Below are positions 20,876 through 30,238 of a stretch of DNA of 64,000 bases, piece by piece; position 1 is the stretch's first letter; each line of letters opens with the position of its first letter. Both the position numbers and the translations under genes were made by a program. The notes beneath the pieces were generated by a model. The model was not told the origin of the DNA. It did not search any database and saw only the letters and a program-made list of their open reading frames with translations. The stretch comes from Emiliania huxleyi CCMP1516 (taxonomy: Eukaryota > Haptophyta > Isochrysidales > Noelaerhabdaceae), in NCBI RefSeq assembly GCF_000372725.1, contig NW_005200087.1, positions 1-64,000 on the forward strand, given 5' to 3'.

Positions 20876-21596
20876 ATGGCGCCAAAGAAGAAAGGTGGGA
20901 AGAAAGAGGGCAAGAAGGGCGGTGGTGACGCCGACGGAGAGCTCAGCCCACAGGAGCTGCTGCGACGAGCCGCGTTCCGGATAGAGTCGCTCGAGCGGCA
21001 GCTAGCGTGGCGAGAGGAGAAGGTGGCGGCGGCGCTTGCGGGGCAGAGGGACCTCAAGGAGAAGGTGTCGCTCTACCACGAGGACTTTGAGCGGGAGAAG
21101 GCTTCCATTTTTGACATCGCGTCCGACATGACGAGGCAGTACAAGGGCATGCAGGCAGCTTGGCTCGCCGATGCCGTTTTGCGGACGGAGCCGTTGCCTG
21201 ACCGGCTCTGCCACACCCAGTGTAGGAGGACCTGCAGGGGCGCATTTCCACGCTAGAGGCGACCATCCGCGAGCACAAGGAGGCGCTCGATCAGGCGAGG
21301 GCGGAGCTCGAGGAGGAGCGGCGGGGCAAGGGGCACGCTCTTGCGCTCAAAGAGGCCGAGATTGCGGAGATGAACAAAAAGATGGAGGACATGGCGCTGG
21401 AGTTTGGTGCGTCCGGCGTGGCACGAAGGCGCGACGGCGGCGCAGTCTCAGACGCCCCACACTGCGGCGCGCAGGTGACATGCTCAAGGAGACGCTCGAC
21501 AAGATGGGGGCGCAGCTCGAGCTGTCTAGCAGCGAGAACGCCAGCATGACTCGAAGACTGGACGACTTCAAGGTGGCCCAGGGAGCCACGACGTGA
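20876..21596 (+). CDS. Coiled-coil protein, DRC12/CCDC153-like (flagellar)
   Basis: Three exons, 20876-21154, 21226-21406 and 21475-21596, give 193 residues. Intron 1 is GC-AG (GCAGCT ... GTGTAG), intron 2 is GT-AG (GTGCGT ... GCGCAG). The N-terminus is Lys/Gly-rich (MAPKKKGGKKEGKKGGGDA); the rest is coiled coil with RRAAFRIESLERQLAWREEK, DMTRQYKGMQ-EDLQGRISTLEATI across the first junction, and EMNKKMEDMALEFGDMLKET across the second. This layout resembles CCDC153/DRC12, a subunit of the dynein regulatory complex in cilia, including the MAxEFxxMLxxTLxKM-type segment. It would place a flagellate stage in the life cycle. Coiled-coil similarity is weak evidence, so the family name is tentative. 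Confidence 0.6.
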
Positions 21597-21987
21597 TAGT
21601 GGGAAAGCGGCTAGTATATCGGCCCGAGTCATGGATCCACTCGCCTTTTTACACGACGTGCGTGGCTCACGCCTCACGGTCACGCAGTAACGACGTAAAG
21701 CCCGCATGCCGCAAGAGAGGAAGAGTGTGGAGCTGCAGCTGGACGAGGGCGCGCGCGATCTCCTCGCGCATCGCGGGTTTTGCGTCTGCCGACTTTTGTG
21801 CACCGCACTTCTCGAAATTGAACCGAGCCCTCGTTCTCGCGCAGTGGTCCACAGGACGCTGCGACGCCCGCCGCGCCTGTAAAGCCGCGTCTCGAATTAC
21901 ACCAAAACTTGGCGGGATTGGGGCGGGAATGAAATTCAAAAACCTTCACGCGCCCTCCTCCCCCTCGTGCCTCCGCCCCCCTGCTCA

Positions 21988-22570
21988 ATGGTGCCCCTCT
22001 CGGTCGCTGCTCTGGCTCAGGACCCGTGTGTGAGCAGCGCTATTGGCACCAATACCTCTTCCGCCATCATGCCTTCCGCGATCCACGTGTCGTTTGCGTA
22101 CGGCGGCACCGCCGCCTTCCGTGGGCGCCACAATACGCTCTACAACTTCCTGTCTACGCCCGGCCTCGCTGTCAACGTCAAGACGGAGGAGGCTATGTTC
22201 ACACTCCACGACGGTTCTCTGACGGTCAACGGAACGTTTTTGACAGAAGCGCACGTCGTGGCGCGCATCTCCCCACAAAAGGTCGCCAAAGCGTCTCCGC
22301 CGAGCTATTACAATCTTTGTATTCGTGCTCTATTACAAACAATGCCGTTCTCGAGGAGCTTGACTTTAGCAGCCTTGTGCAATGGAAGCCACGTCCCCTC
22401 TTTTTCCAAACAAGAAACATGCCCCGGCTTCAGAACGACAAGGTCAAGTTCTCCTCGAACTTCCAAAAGAGTTGTGGAGCGACCACATTCTCAGCAGTCG
22501 GGACCGTCAGCTGTTCTGGCAACGCGGGTCTGCGGGCTATTTACGATGCCTGCGCCGGTGCCAATAAGTG
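21988..22570 (+). pseudogene. Fragmented extracellular-protein gene, unresolved structure
   Basis: The frame from ATG 21988 reads well to about 22265: a hydrophobic start (MVPLSVAALAQDPC), then GGTAAFRGRHNTLYNFLSTP and GLAVNVKTEEAMFTLHDG, ending FLTEAHVVAR. This looks like a beta-rich secreted domain reminiscent of von Willebrand type D-like modules. Coding quality then moves to another frame at about 22290-22570 (SCSITNNAVLEELDF ... SCSGNAGLRAIYDACAGANK). I could not find a clean donor and acceptor that join them, so either an unrecognised intron or a frameshift separates the two parts. Downstream is low-complexity sequence with a run of 19 or so G near 22997-23015. Confidence 0.4.
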
Positions 22571-23381
22571 CTCGTTCCCGTGGAATCCTAATGCCCGCTC
22601 TGCACCGCCTCCTTCTCCGTCACCCCCGCTTGCTCGTGAGCAATGCCCCAGCCACGAGAGCGCCAGGGTCCCCTCCCCACCCGATTCCAGGGTGCAGGGA
22701 GAGCATGCTGTAGTCGCGAGGGGGACTGCGTCTGGACGCAGGACGGGGAGCCAGGTCGCCGCGCCCCGGGGCTCATCGGGTGTGCTGGGGGGCGCGAAAC
22801 CGGCACCGCGCGGTGCACACCCTTTATCGCCGGCTCTTGCGCCACCGCCAGCGCAGAGACGGGGGGCCCAGGCCCCAGCGAGGCGCGACATGCCAGGCCG
22901 CGAGGCCGCAGGCGCGCCCAGGGGCGACGTGTGGGGGGCGCTCTCAGGGCACACAACCTGCCGAACAGGGCTCAGGGGGCGGCGGGCGCGGGGCGGGGGG
23001 GGGGGGGGGGGGATACCGGATAGCCCGATCCAACGGAAAGGATGTGTGCCGGCTGCCCCGACCAAAACCCGCGGAAAGGCGTCAGAGTCTCCAGTACTGA
23101 CGTAGAGTCTAGTATCTAGTAAAGCCGTAGACGGTAGAGAGCGGACGCGGCACGTCAACCGGTGGGCTGATGGAGACGCACGATTTTGTACGTTCCATAC
23201 CGAGCGCCGGACACGGGCCACGGACAGCTGAGAGGATGATAGACGCGCTGCCCCCTGGACTACAAAAAGAGCGTTGCGCCGTGGCGCAAACCGCAGTCTC
23301 CGTCAACCTGTTCACGACCTCAATACATCCGGCCACCAACCAGCCTCATCGCCACGCCCTCACGCCTCGGAGGCGGCCAGG
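22571..23381. other. Low-complexity region and 3' spacer of rpl11
   Basis: No supported gene. GC-rich repeats and a G run (about 22997-23015) are followed by ordinary spacer downstream of the rpl11 stop codon. Confidence 0.45.
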
Positions 23382-24288
23382 TCAGTCCTTGACCTCGATC
23401 CCCATGTTTGCGCAGGTGCCCATCACGGTGTTCATCGCCGACTGGAGCTTGTTGGTGTTCAGGTCGGGGAGCTTCACCTTTGCGATCTCCTCCACCTAAC
23501 AGCCGAGCGTGCTCCCGTGCGGCCTCGCGTCGCTCACAGGCGCCGTCTCGCCGCGAGGAGCCCCCCCCCTCTCTCTCCTTCTCTCTCTCACTCTCCCCCC
23601 CCTCCCCCCCTCTCTCCTTCTCTCTCTCTCACTCTCACCCCCCCCCCCTCTCTCCTCACCTGAGCCATCGTGATACTGCCTGCGATCTTGGCGTCGCGCG
23701 CGGCGTTGGGCGTGCCCGACCCCTTCGGCACGCTCGCCGCCTTCTTTATCAGCGCGGAGCAGGGCGGCGTCTTCATGATGAACGTGAAAGACCTGCGACG
23801 CGGCGAACCGGCTGAGAGGGCGGCGGCGGCGCGGCGGCGGCGGCGGGGGACAGGCGCTCACTTGTCGTCGTAGACAGAAATCTCGACGGGGACGATGGTG
23901 CCCATCTGGAGAGGGGAGGGGGCAGGGACGAGGTCACGCCCCGAGGAGAGGGACGGGGCGGAGCGTCGCCGCGAGGAGAGACGGCGGTCTAGCAGCGGCT
24001 TGTCCGCGCCTTGTCCTGCGTGCGAGCATTGTACTCCTTGCAGAACATCATGATGTTGACGCCCGCCGCGCCGAGCGCCGGCCCGATCGGCGGCGCCGGG
24101 TTCGCCTTGCCCGCATCAATGGCCAGCTTGATGATCTTCGCCACCTTCTTGGCCATCATGCGCGGCTCAGCAGCGCGGGCGGGCGACGCCGCGCGGGCCG
24201 CAGGCGCGACGAGCAGCCCAGCGGCGTGGGTGCAGCAGCAGGCGAAGAGCGCGAGCGCGAGCCGTGTGGGCGTCCTCCTCGAAAGCAT
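23382..24288 (-). CDS. rpl11: Plastid ribosomal protein L11, nucleus-encoded
   Basis: Four exons on the minus strand: 24288-24010, 23905-23862, 23792-23660 and 23495-23382, giving 189 residues. Intron 1 is GC-AG (GCGCGG), introns 2 and 3 are GT-AG. The leader ([19 protein letters not shown], then an Ala/Arg-rich stretch to about residue 48) looks like an ER signal plus plastid transit peptide, as expected for a plastid within the endomembrane system. The mature part is bacterial-type L11: [70 protein letters not shown] and [14 protein letters not shown]11 forms the base of the ribosomal GTPase centre with L10 and the stalk. Every junction preserves the family alignment, so the exon model is strong. 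Confidence 0.93.
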
Positions 24289-24667
24289 GGCGGACGCGGT
24301 CGTTTCAGCTGCAGCGGCTGCGGCGCGGGGCGGGAGGGGCGTCGGTGCCCGCTGCTCGAGGCTGGCCGCGGAAATCGGCAGCACGCGGCGTGGCTGTGGC
24401 AAGGGCGTGGTGGGGAGACCGCGTGCGGGTGGCTAGCTGCGAGGAAGCGAGCGGGCCGGCAGGCTGCGCTCTGTCGACGGGCGGCGGGCCTCGCACTGGG
24501 AGGAGTCAACCTCGCTCTAGCTCGAAAAAGAATCATTGCAGGCAGGCCTCGCAGTGATCCATCATGGAGCTGGTCGCGAGTCACGCGCTGGGTGTGGCGA
24601 GTCGGTTGTCGTTCATGAGAGGGAGAGGTTACATGTATCTCAATCCAGGTCTGGACTCTTGTGCTCG

Positions 24668-24861
24668 TCAGACAGTCCTAGAGACAATAGATTCGGTCGG
24701 GACGCACAGCAGAGCGGTGTTAGACCCACCTGTGCCACGAAGTCCACCATGGGCCAACCCGCCAGCGGCGGAGCTCGCCCCCGCTCGTTGCGTGCTCGCC
24801 GACAAGCTTGGCGTCGGGCCTGGCGGCGCCTCCCCGGCCGGCCGTGTCGTCGCCACCGCCA

Positions 24862-24899
<38 letters not shown>

Positions 24900-25571
24900 T
24901 CGCGCTCAACCGCGAGCATCTGCGTGACCGCCAGCTGCGCGCCGGTCAGCCCGGGCGCGTCGTCGGCCGGCGGCGGGCGGGCGGAGCGGCCGTCGGGCGC
25001 AGCCGCTGCAGCTGCAACGACCGCGTCTGCCATGCTTTCGAGCGGGAGCGGGAGGCGTTGCGTCGGCGGCATGGCGGGCGGGCGGGGCGGCGGGGACTTG
25101 GCTGCCGGCCCTGGCTCGTCAACGATCGCGACAGGGGCAGGCTGTGGCGGGCCGGACACGCCCGCGGGCGGCGGCGTGGCGGCGGCGGGCGGCGGTGCGG
25201 TGGAGAGCCTCACCGCGCCCTCCGCCGCCCGCTCCTGCTCCTTGCTGAGCCACTGGCCGTGGAAGGCTGCGCGCAGCTCCGCGTACTGCTTGCGCAGCTG
25301 GTGGATGGCGAGCGAGTCCGCTCTGCTGCCGCTCAGCGACCCCATCGCCGTCGCAGTGTCGGCCATCGCCCTCGCCCTCGCCGCCTCAACCAGGAAGGCG
25401 CTGTCGGCCATCCCTCCGGGGACCCCTCCGGAGCCCCAGAAGCCCGCTCCCGCCGCCGCCGCCGCCGCCGCCGCCTGCGGTGCTGACGCGGCCGCGGCTG
25501 CAGGTGGTGCCTGCGCTGCTGCCGCCGCCGCTGGCGCCGCCGCCGCTGATGCCGGCGCTTGTGTCGAGGCT

Positions 25572-25606
<35 letters not shown>

Positions 25607-26035
25607 TGGTGCCGCCGCCGCCGGTGCCGGCATCTGTTGAGGCGACGGAACCGTGACGCCAAACTGGCGGCGGGCACGCCTCATCTGCCTGAAGACGAAG
25701 ACAGCCGTCGCGACGTGCGCCACGTTGGACTTTAGCGGCCGGCCATCAAAGTTCATGATTGCCGCGACAGATGAGAGGGAGCCGGTCGGCCGCGGTCGTG
25801 GCCGCGGGGTCGGCAGTGGCCCTCGCCCTCTTGCGCGCTTCGCAAGCTGCGACCGGCCCTGCTCCGTGTCGAGGAAGGCGCGCTTACCCAGGTAGAAGGC
25901 ACGCTCCCGGCAGCCCAGCATCAACAGCCGCGCGAGCGTCTGCACGCTCGCGCCCCGCTGGCCGCCTTGGGCGGCAGATGATGGACCTGGCGCCCCGGAG
26001 GCCGGCGGCGGCTGATCCGCAGGGCCGGCGGACAT
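24668..26035 (-). CDS. Alanine-rich hypothetical protein
   Basis: This uninterrupted 455-residue frame holds several poly-Ala runs (near residues 135-190 and 385-400) and Pro-rich linkers. The less biased segments are LARLLMLGCRERAFYLGKRA, FDGRPLKSNVAHVATAVFVF and IHQLRKQYAELRAAFHGQWL, which look like genuine helices. The poly-Ala tracts are GCC/GCG repeats and the opposite strand is also open, so part of the frame could be fortuitous. I recognise no family. Low-complexity Ala/Pro proteins of this kind are often nuclear, but nothing here localises it. Confidence 0.5.
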
Positions 26036-26552
26036 AACAGCGCGTGCGAGTCAACGGGGTCGAGTCAACGGTATCTTCGAATCACTGTAGCTGCGGAGGG
26101 ACTTCGCACCAGCCCTGACGCGCAGGCTGGCTGTGAGTGTCGCGGACCTGCTTTTATCAACACCTGCTTTTAGTGTGACTTTTTTTGCTGTTGCGGCACT
26201 CATAAAAACCTGGCCGGCCCCTGCCCTGCCCCTACCTACCTACCTACCTACCTACCTTACTTATGGGAAACTAAAAAAGAAATCACTGGATGGGTGAATG
26301 CGCGAGGCAAGGAGGAGACTCGGAGAACTGAGAGACTGGGACACGCACCCCGACCGACTGCAACCCCGAGGCGAAGGGCGTATGCACATCCCACAGCGCA
26401 CAGGTCGAGTCACCACTCTCAAAAGATAAAATTTTCCACTCCCCTCCTTAAAATCCCTGTGTGCTGGCGGCGTGCCGTCCTCCCGTCCCGGCGTCCCTCA
26501 GGTTCGCGTTTTCTCCTTTTGTCTCGCCTCCGCGCGGGCCCCGGGTGCCAGG
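26036..26552. other. Intergenic region with (CTAC)n microsatellite
   Basis: The spacer between the divergent Ala-rich ORF and LSM7 is AT-richer and contains about six tandem CTAC units near 26232-26256. It probably holds both promoters. Confidence 0.55.
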
Positions 26553-27153
26553 ATGGCGTCGCAGAAGAAGGCGATCGTGCTGGACATGTCCAAGTACGTG
26601 GACAAGTCCGTGCGCGTCAAATTCATGGGGGGTCGCGAGGCGAACCGCCGCGCTGTGCGACGGCCGCGCCTGTCTCTCCGCTCGCTGCCCGCTCACCGGT
26701 GGTTTGGCTCCCGGCGCAGGTGGTCGGTGTGCTCAAGGGGTACGACGCGCTGCTCAACTTGGTGCTGGACGAGGCGCACGAGTACCTCAAGGCGCGCCGC
26801 GCGTCGAGCCGCGCCGCTTGCGATCTGCGTCGTTCTCTCCTCTCTCTCGCTCGGCTGAGCCAGCGCGCCGCGCCCGCAGGACCCGACCGACGCCTACCGC
26901 TTGCTGGACGAGACGCGGCCGATGGGCCTGATGGTCTGTCGCGGCACCTCCATCATGCTCGTCTGCCCGACCGACGGGCTCGAGGAGATTGCGAACCCCT
27001 TCTTGCAGGCGAGCCCTCTCCCCGTTCCGCCCCGAGCGCAGGCTGCGCCGTTGCAGCCAGCGTGCGGCGTTCGTGCTGGCTCGCACGCTCCTTCACCACC
27101 GCCCCGCCCCTTGCCGTGTTTCGCAGGAGGAGGGTGAGGAGGAGGGACAATGA
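26553..27153 (+). CDS. LSM7: LSm7, U6 snRNA-associated Sm-like protein
   Basis: Four exons, 26553-26639, 26720-26791, 26880-27008 and 27127-27153, give 104 residues, the usual LSm7 length. All three introns are GC-AG (donors GCGAAC, GCGCGC, GCGAGC). The Sm fold is clear: IVLDMSKYVDKSVRVKFMGG, VVGVLKGYDALLNLVLDEA, then Sm2 GLMVCRGTSIMLVCPTDG and EEIANPFLQ, ending in the acidic EEGEEEGQ. LSm7 is a subunit of the LSm2-8 ring that binds the U6 snRNA 3' end and of the cytoplasmic LSm1-7 ring in mRNA decay. The stop codon lies inside a segment that is duplicated downstream of the neighbouring kelch gene. Confidence 0.95.
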
Positions 27154-27241
27154 CCGGACCAGCAGCGCTGCAATCGCAGCTTTACTATAGTACTAGTTTT
27201 GTAGTGTTTAATTGATCCATCTCCCATCTCATCCCCCGACA
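27148..27241 (+). repeat. Duplicated LSM7 3' segment, copy 1
   Basis: The block from CAATGACCGGACCAGCAGCG through AATTGATCCATCTC includes the last LSM7 codon and its stop. It recurs almost identically at 28606-28695, just after the kelch gene. Confidence 0.9.
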
Positions 27242-27249
27242 ACCTCGTG

Positions 27250-27460
27250 TTTTTTTTAAACCCAAACCCTCGGTTGTTCCCACTCCCTCCCGCTCCGGTC
27301 TCGCTCCCGCTGCCGACAGCTTCACCCAGCCCTCGCCCGCACGCTCGCGCTCCCGGTCCCGCAGCCGACAGCTTCGCCTTGCTGGTACTTCACAGAGCTT
27401 CTCAGAAGTCCTGGGAGCGCGAGCACAGCCGAAAGCGCAAGGCCGGGCTCGGCTTCCAGC
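27250..27460 (+). repeat. Duplicated 5' region of the cap methyltransferase gene, copy 1
   Basis: This matches 30065-30238: TTTAAACCCAAACCCTC, then GCAGCCGACAGCTTCGCCTT, TGGTACTTCACAGAGCTTCT and the first codons after the methyltransferase ATG (SWEREHSRKRKAGLGFQ). Here about 15 bases containing that ATG are missing, so translation would begin at the downstream kelch ATG. Confidence 0.88.
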
Positions 27461-27511
27461 CGGCGCCGCGAGTGTTTTTTTTTTGCCTTGCCTGCCCGCT
27501 GGTTGCGGCCG

Positions 27512-28600
27512 ATGGCCTCCCACCGCATCGGCGCGCGCGTCGCGGGCCTCTCGCCAGAGCAGCTGTGCGCCATCATCGAGGCGCAGGCGGGCGCGAGCGA
27601 CGCCGCGCTGCGCGTGGCGGAGGAGCACGCCGCACGGCTCGTGGAGCAGCCCGAGTGGGTGCTCTCCGAGGTCCTCCTCTCGCCGGACCTCGCCCCGCAC
27701 ATCCTCGCCCAGCTGCCGACCAAGAAGCACGCCGCCAAGGGGACGTGCCGCGCGTGGCGCCGCGGCTGGAAGGAGACGCTGAAGAAGCGCGAGAGGCCGC
27801 GCCTGCACGTGATCGGCGGCCACGACTCGCTGGAGCGGTACGACCCGTCAACGAATGAGTGGGAGGGGGAGGCTGTGGCGCCGATGCCGACGGCACGAAA
27901 CTATGTCCGCATGGCGGCGCTCGATGGCAAGCTCTACGCGGCGGGCGGCCTGAATGAGGCTGAAGGCGCACCTTCCAACCTGGTGGAGCGGTACGACTTT
28001 GCTACGAAAGCGTGGGAGGAGGTGGCGCCGATGGCAGAGGCGCGGACTAATCACGCCATGGCGGCGCTCAACGGCAAACTCTACGCTATCGGCGGGTACG
28101 ACGACGACGAGAACGAGGCCCTCAGCTCAGTCGAGCGGTACGACCCCGCGACGAACGCGTGGGAGGCGGTGGCGCCGATGCCGTCGGGGCGGATTAATCA
28201 CGGCAACGAGGGTGACTATCTCAGCTCGGTGGAGCGGTACGACCCGACAGCGAACATGTGGGAGGCGGTGGCGCCGATGGCGGCGGAGCGGATTAATCAC
28301 GGCGTGGCAGTGCTGGACGGCAAGCTGTACGCTGTGGGAGGCTACGACGACGACGACTTCCTCAGCTCGGTGGAGCGGTACGACCCGGCTACAAACGCGT
28401 GGGAGGCGGTGGCGCCGATGGGGGAGGAACGGAGCAGGCCCGGCGTGGCGGCGCTCGACGGCAAGCTGTACGCTGTGGGCGGCTACGACGGCGGCGACTA
28501 CCTCAGCTCGGTGGAGCGGTACGATCCCGCGACGAACGCGTGGGAGGCGGCTGCGCCGTTGGCGACGGCACGATCTTTTCATAGCATCACCGTGGCGTAG
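27512..28600 (+). CDS. Kelch-repeat protein with F-box-like N-terminus (kelch 1)
   Basis: The 362-residue intronless frame starts MASHRIGARVAGLSPEQL. Residues 1-95 are helical with LAPHILAQLPTKKHAAKGTC and RAWRRGWKETL, like an F-box remnant. Six kelch repeats follow, each with a GG doublet, ERYDPATNAW and VAPM...R, forming a beta-propeller for protein binding; with an F-box this would suggest a ubiquitin-ligase adaptor (inference). Repeat 4 has lost its first strands: after SGRINH the sequence goes straight to GNEGDYLSSVERY, an in-frame deletion relative to the other repeats. A paralogue at 43524 shares a nearly identical N-terminal 100 codons. The gene sits behind a copied methyltransferase 5' region. 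Confidence 0.85.
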   Translation: MASHRIGARVAGLSPEQLCAIIEAQAGASDAALRVAEEHAARLVEQPEWVLSEVLLSPDLAPHILAQLPTKKHAAKGTCRAWRRGWKETLKKRERPRLHVIGGHDSLERYDPSTNEWEGEAVAPMPTARNYVRMAALDGKLYAAGGLNEAEGAPSNLVERYDFATKAWEEVAPMAEARTNHAMAALNGKLYAIGGYDDDENEALSSVERYDPATNAWEAVAPMPSGRINHGNEGDYLSSVERYDPTANMWEAVAPMAAERINHGVAVLDGKLYAVGGYDDDDFLSSVERYDPATNAWEAVAPMGEERSRPGVAALDGKLYAVGGYDGGDYLSSVERYDPATNAWEAAAPLATARSFHSITVA

Positions 28601-28605
28601 GGTTG

Positions 28606-28695
28606 CAATGACCGGACCAGCAGCGCTGCAATCGCAGCTTGACTATAAGTACTAGTTTTGTAGTGTTTAATTGATCCATCTCATCCCCCGCGACA
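28606..28695 (+). repeat. Duplicated LSM7 3' segment, copy 2
   Basis: This is the second copy of the block at 27148-27241, lying directly after the kelch 1 stop codon and so probably supplying its 3' untranslated region. Confidence 0.9.
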
Positions 28696-29262
28696 ACTTG
28701 GAGCACTTGCAGGCCCAGCAGGCTGTGCAGGGCAGCCTGCCTCACTCAGGGCGCCGCCGCCGCTGCGCGGGGCCGCCACCGGCGCTGCTGCCGTGAACAA
28801 TGCCGCCGTGTACGTCACCATCGCCTCTCTTCGTCGCCGATCTCGCCGACGCCGCTCGCCGCTCGCCGCTCGCCGCCGCCCTGCCCTGCCCTGCCCAGCC
28901 CTCGCACAAACAAACCAACACACACACACACAACACACACACACATTCACACACACACACAACACACCCTGCCCTCACTCGAGCGCCCCGCGCCCTCCCG
29001 CCCCACGCCCTGCGCCTCACGCCTCGCGTCCCACGCACGCCCCGCGCCCCGCGCCCCCACGCCCCTCACCTTGCGCCTCACGCCTCCCTCCCACCCTCTC
29101 AGGCATTTCTCCTCCCTGCTGCTCGCCGACTCCTCCTCCCCCCGCATGACCGACGACTACCCGACCTTCGGTGACTCCTCCCTCCTCGGCACCAACGTCT
29201 ACTACCCGTTCGCGGCCCGGTGAGGGGCGGGAGCGCAGCCATTCCAACGGCTGGGAAAATTT
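28696..29262 (+). other. Spacer with CA repeat and a possible orphan exon
   Basis: It contains a (CA)n-rich tract near 28918-28968 and C-rich sequence. From about 29102 (after CCACCCTCTCAG) to the TGA at 29220-29222 a short frame reads SSLLLADSSSPRMTDDYP and then FGDSSLLGTNVYYPFAAR. It looks protein-like and follows a good acceptor, but I could not connect it to a gene. Confidence 0.35.
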
Positions 29263-29679
29263 CTGAACGGCCGTGCATGCGTCTGCATGCCGGACAACTA
29301 AGAAGGTCCCTCGCTCCCGCTCCTCTCTCGGAAGACGCGCGCCGGCCTGGGGGACTCGCTTGCGATCCCGTTCCAGCCAGAGGCCGCGTGAGGCGTGTGG
29401 GACGGTGCACGCTGGGGCTCGGCCCCAAGTGTGCGCTGGCCTCGCGTCTCGAGGGGAGGGCGGCTCGTAACTGAGGTCCGCCGTCAGAGACAGTCGTCCT
29501 CGCCTCTCTCCGACGTCCTCTACGAGGGGGGGACTCCGAACGGCCGAGCATGCCCTCGCATGCCGGACAACTAGGTAGGTCATAGACCTCCCCCCCTCTC
29601 CGAGGGCAGGATCGAAGACGCGCGCCGGCCCGGGTGACTCGCTTGCGAGGTAGATCCCGTTCCAGCCAGAGGCCGCGTG
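29263..29679 (+). repeat. Tandem duplication, about 273-bp period
   Basis: The segment at 29263-29390 (GAACGGCCGTGCATGC ... GTTCCAGCCAGAGGCCGCGTG) recurs at 29536-29679 with small insertions. Both copies hold GCCGGACAACTA and GACGCGCGCCGGCC. It is non-coding and lies upstream of the methyltransferase promoter. Confidence 0.8.
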
Positions 29680-30064
29680 ACCACCACGGGGACGGCTGGT
29701 CGAAGGAGGAGAGGTCATCCGGATGTGGGCGGGACGCCCCCGGGCACCTGGTTGCTCTCCTCTTCCAGAGTCCCTCCCGACGGGGACCGGTCTTGGGCCA
29801 TTCCAACGGCCAGGCCGCTCGCTTAAGGCTGATTGGCTAGACGAGCGGTCTACCTCCAACGGGGCGGTCCGGGAACGCGTGGAACCTGCCCACCTCGGTG
29901 GGAGGTGGTTTGGCGCCGACGGACCGCCCTCTCCACCACCCTCGCCCAGGGATCTACAACGCCGTCTTAAGGTCCGACAGGTTCGGCACCGGGCACCGCC
30001 TCGGTATACAAAATGCGCCTGCGGGCGGACCCTCACAGATCACAGATCACTCGCAGGCCCCCGC

Positions 30065-30238
30065 CTGTTTTTAAACCCAAACCCTCAGGTTGTCCCACTC
30101 CTGCCCGCTCACTCGCGCTCCCGCAGCCGACAGCTTCGCCTTGCTGGTACTTCACAGAGCTTCTCAGACGTCGCAATGGAGGAGTCCTGGGAGCGCGAGC
30201 ACAGCCGAAAGCGCAAGGCCGGGCTCGGCTTCCAGCAG
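30065..30238 (+). repeat. 5' region of the cap methyltransferase gene, copy 2 (with ATG)
   Basis: This is the parental-looking copy of the block at 27250-27460; it keeps the methyltransferase start codon at 30176. It probably contains the core promoter and 5' untranslated region. Confidence 0.85.

Noticed and set aside
24564..25640. Plus-strand Ala-rich ORF of 358 residues
   Set aside because: It is antisense to the longer minus-strand Ala-rich frame, arising from GCC/GGC repeats; its non-repeat parts look less protein-like.
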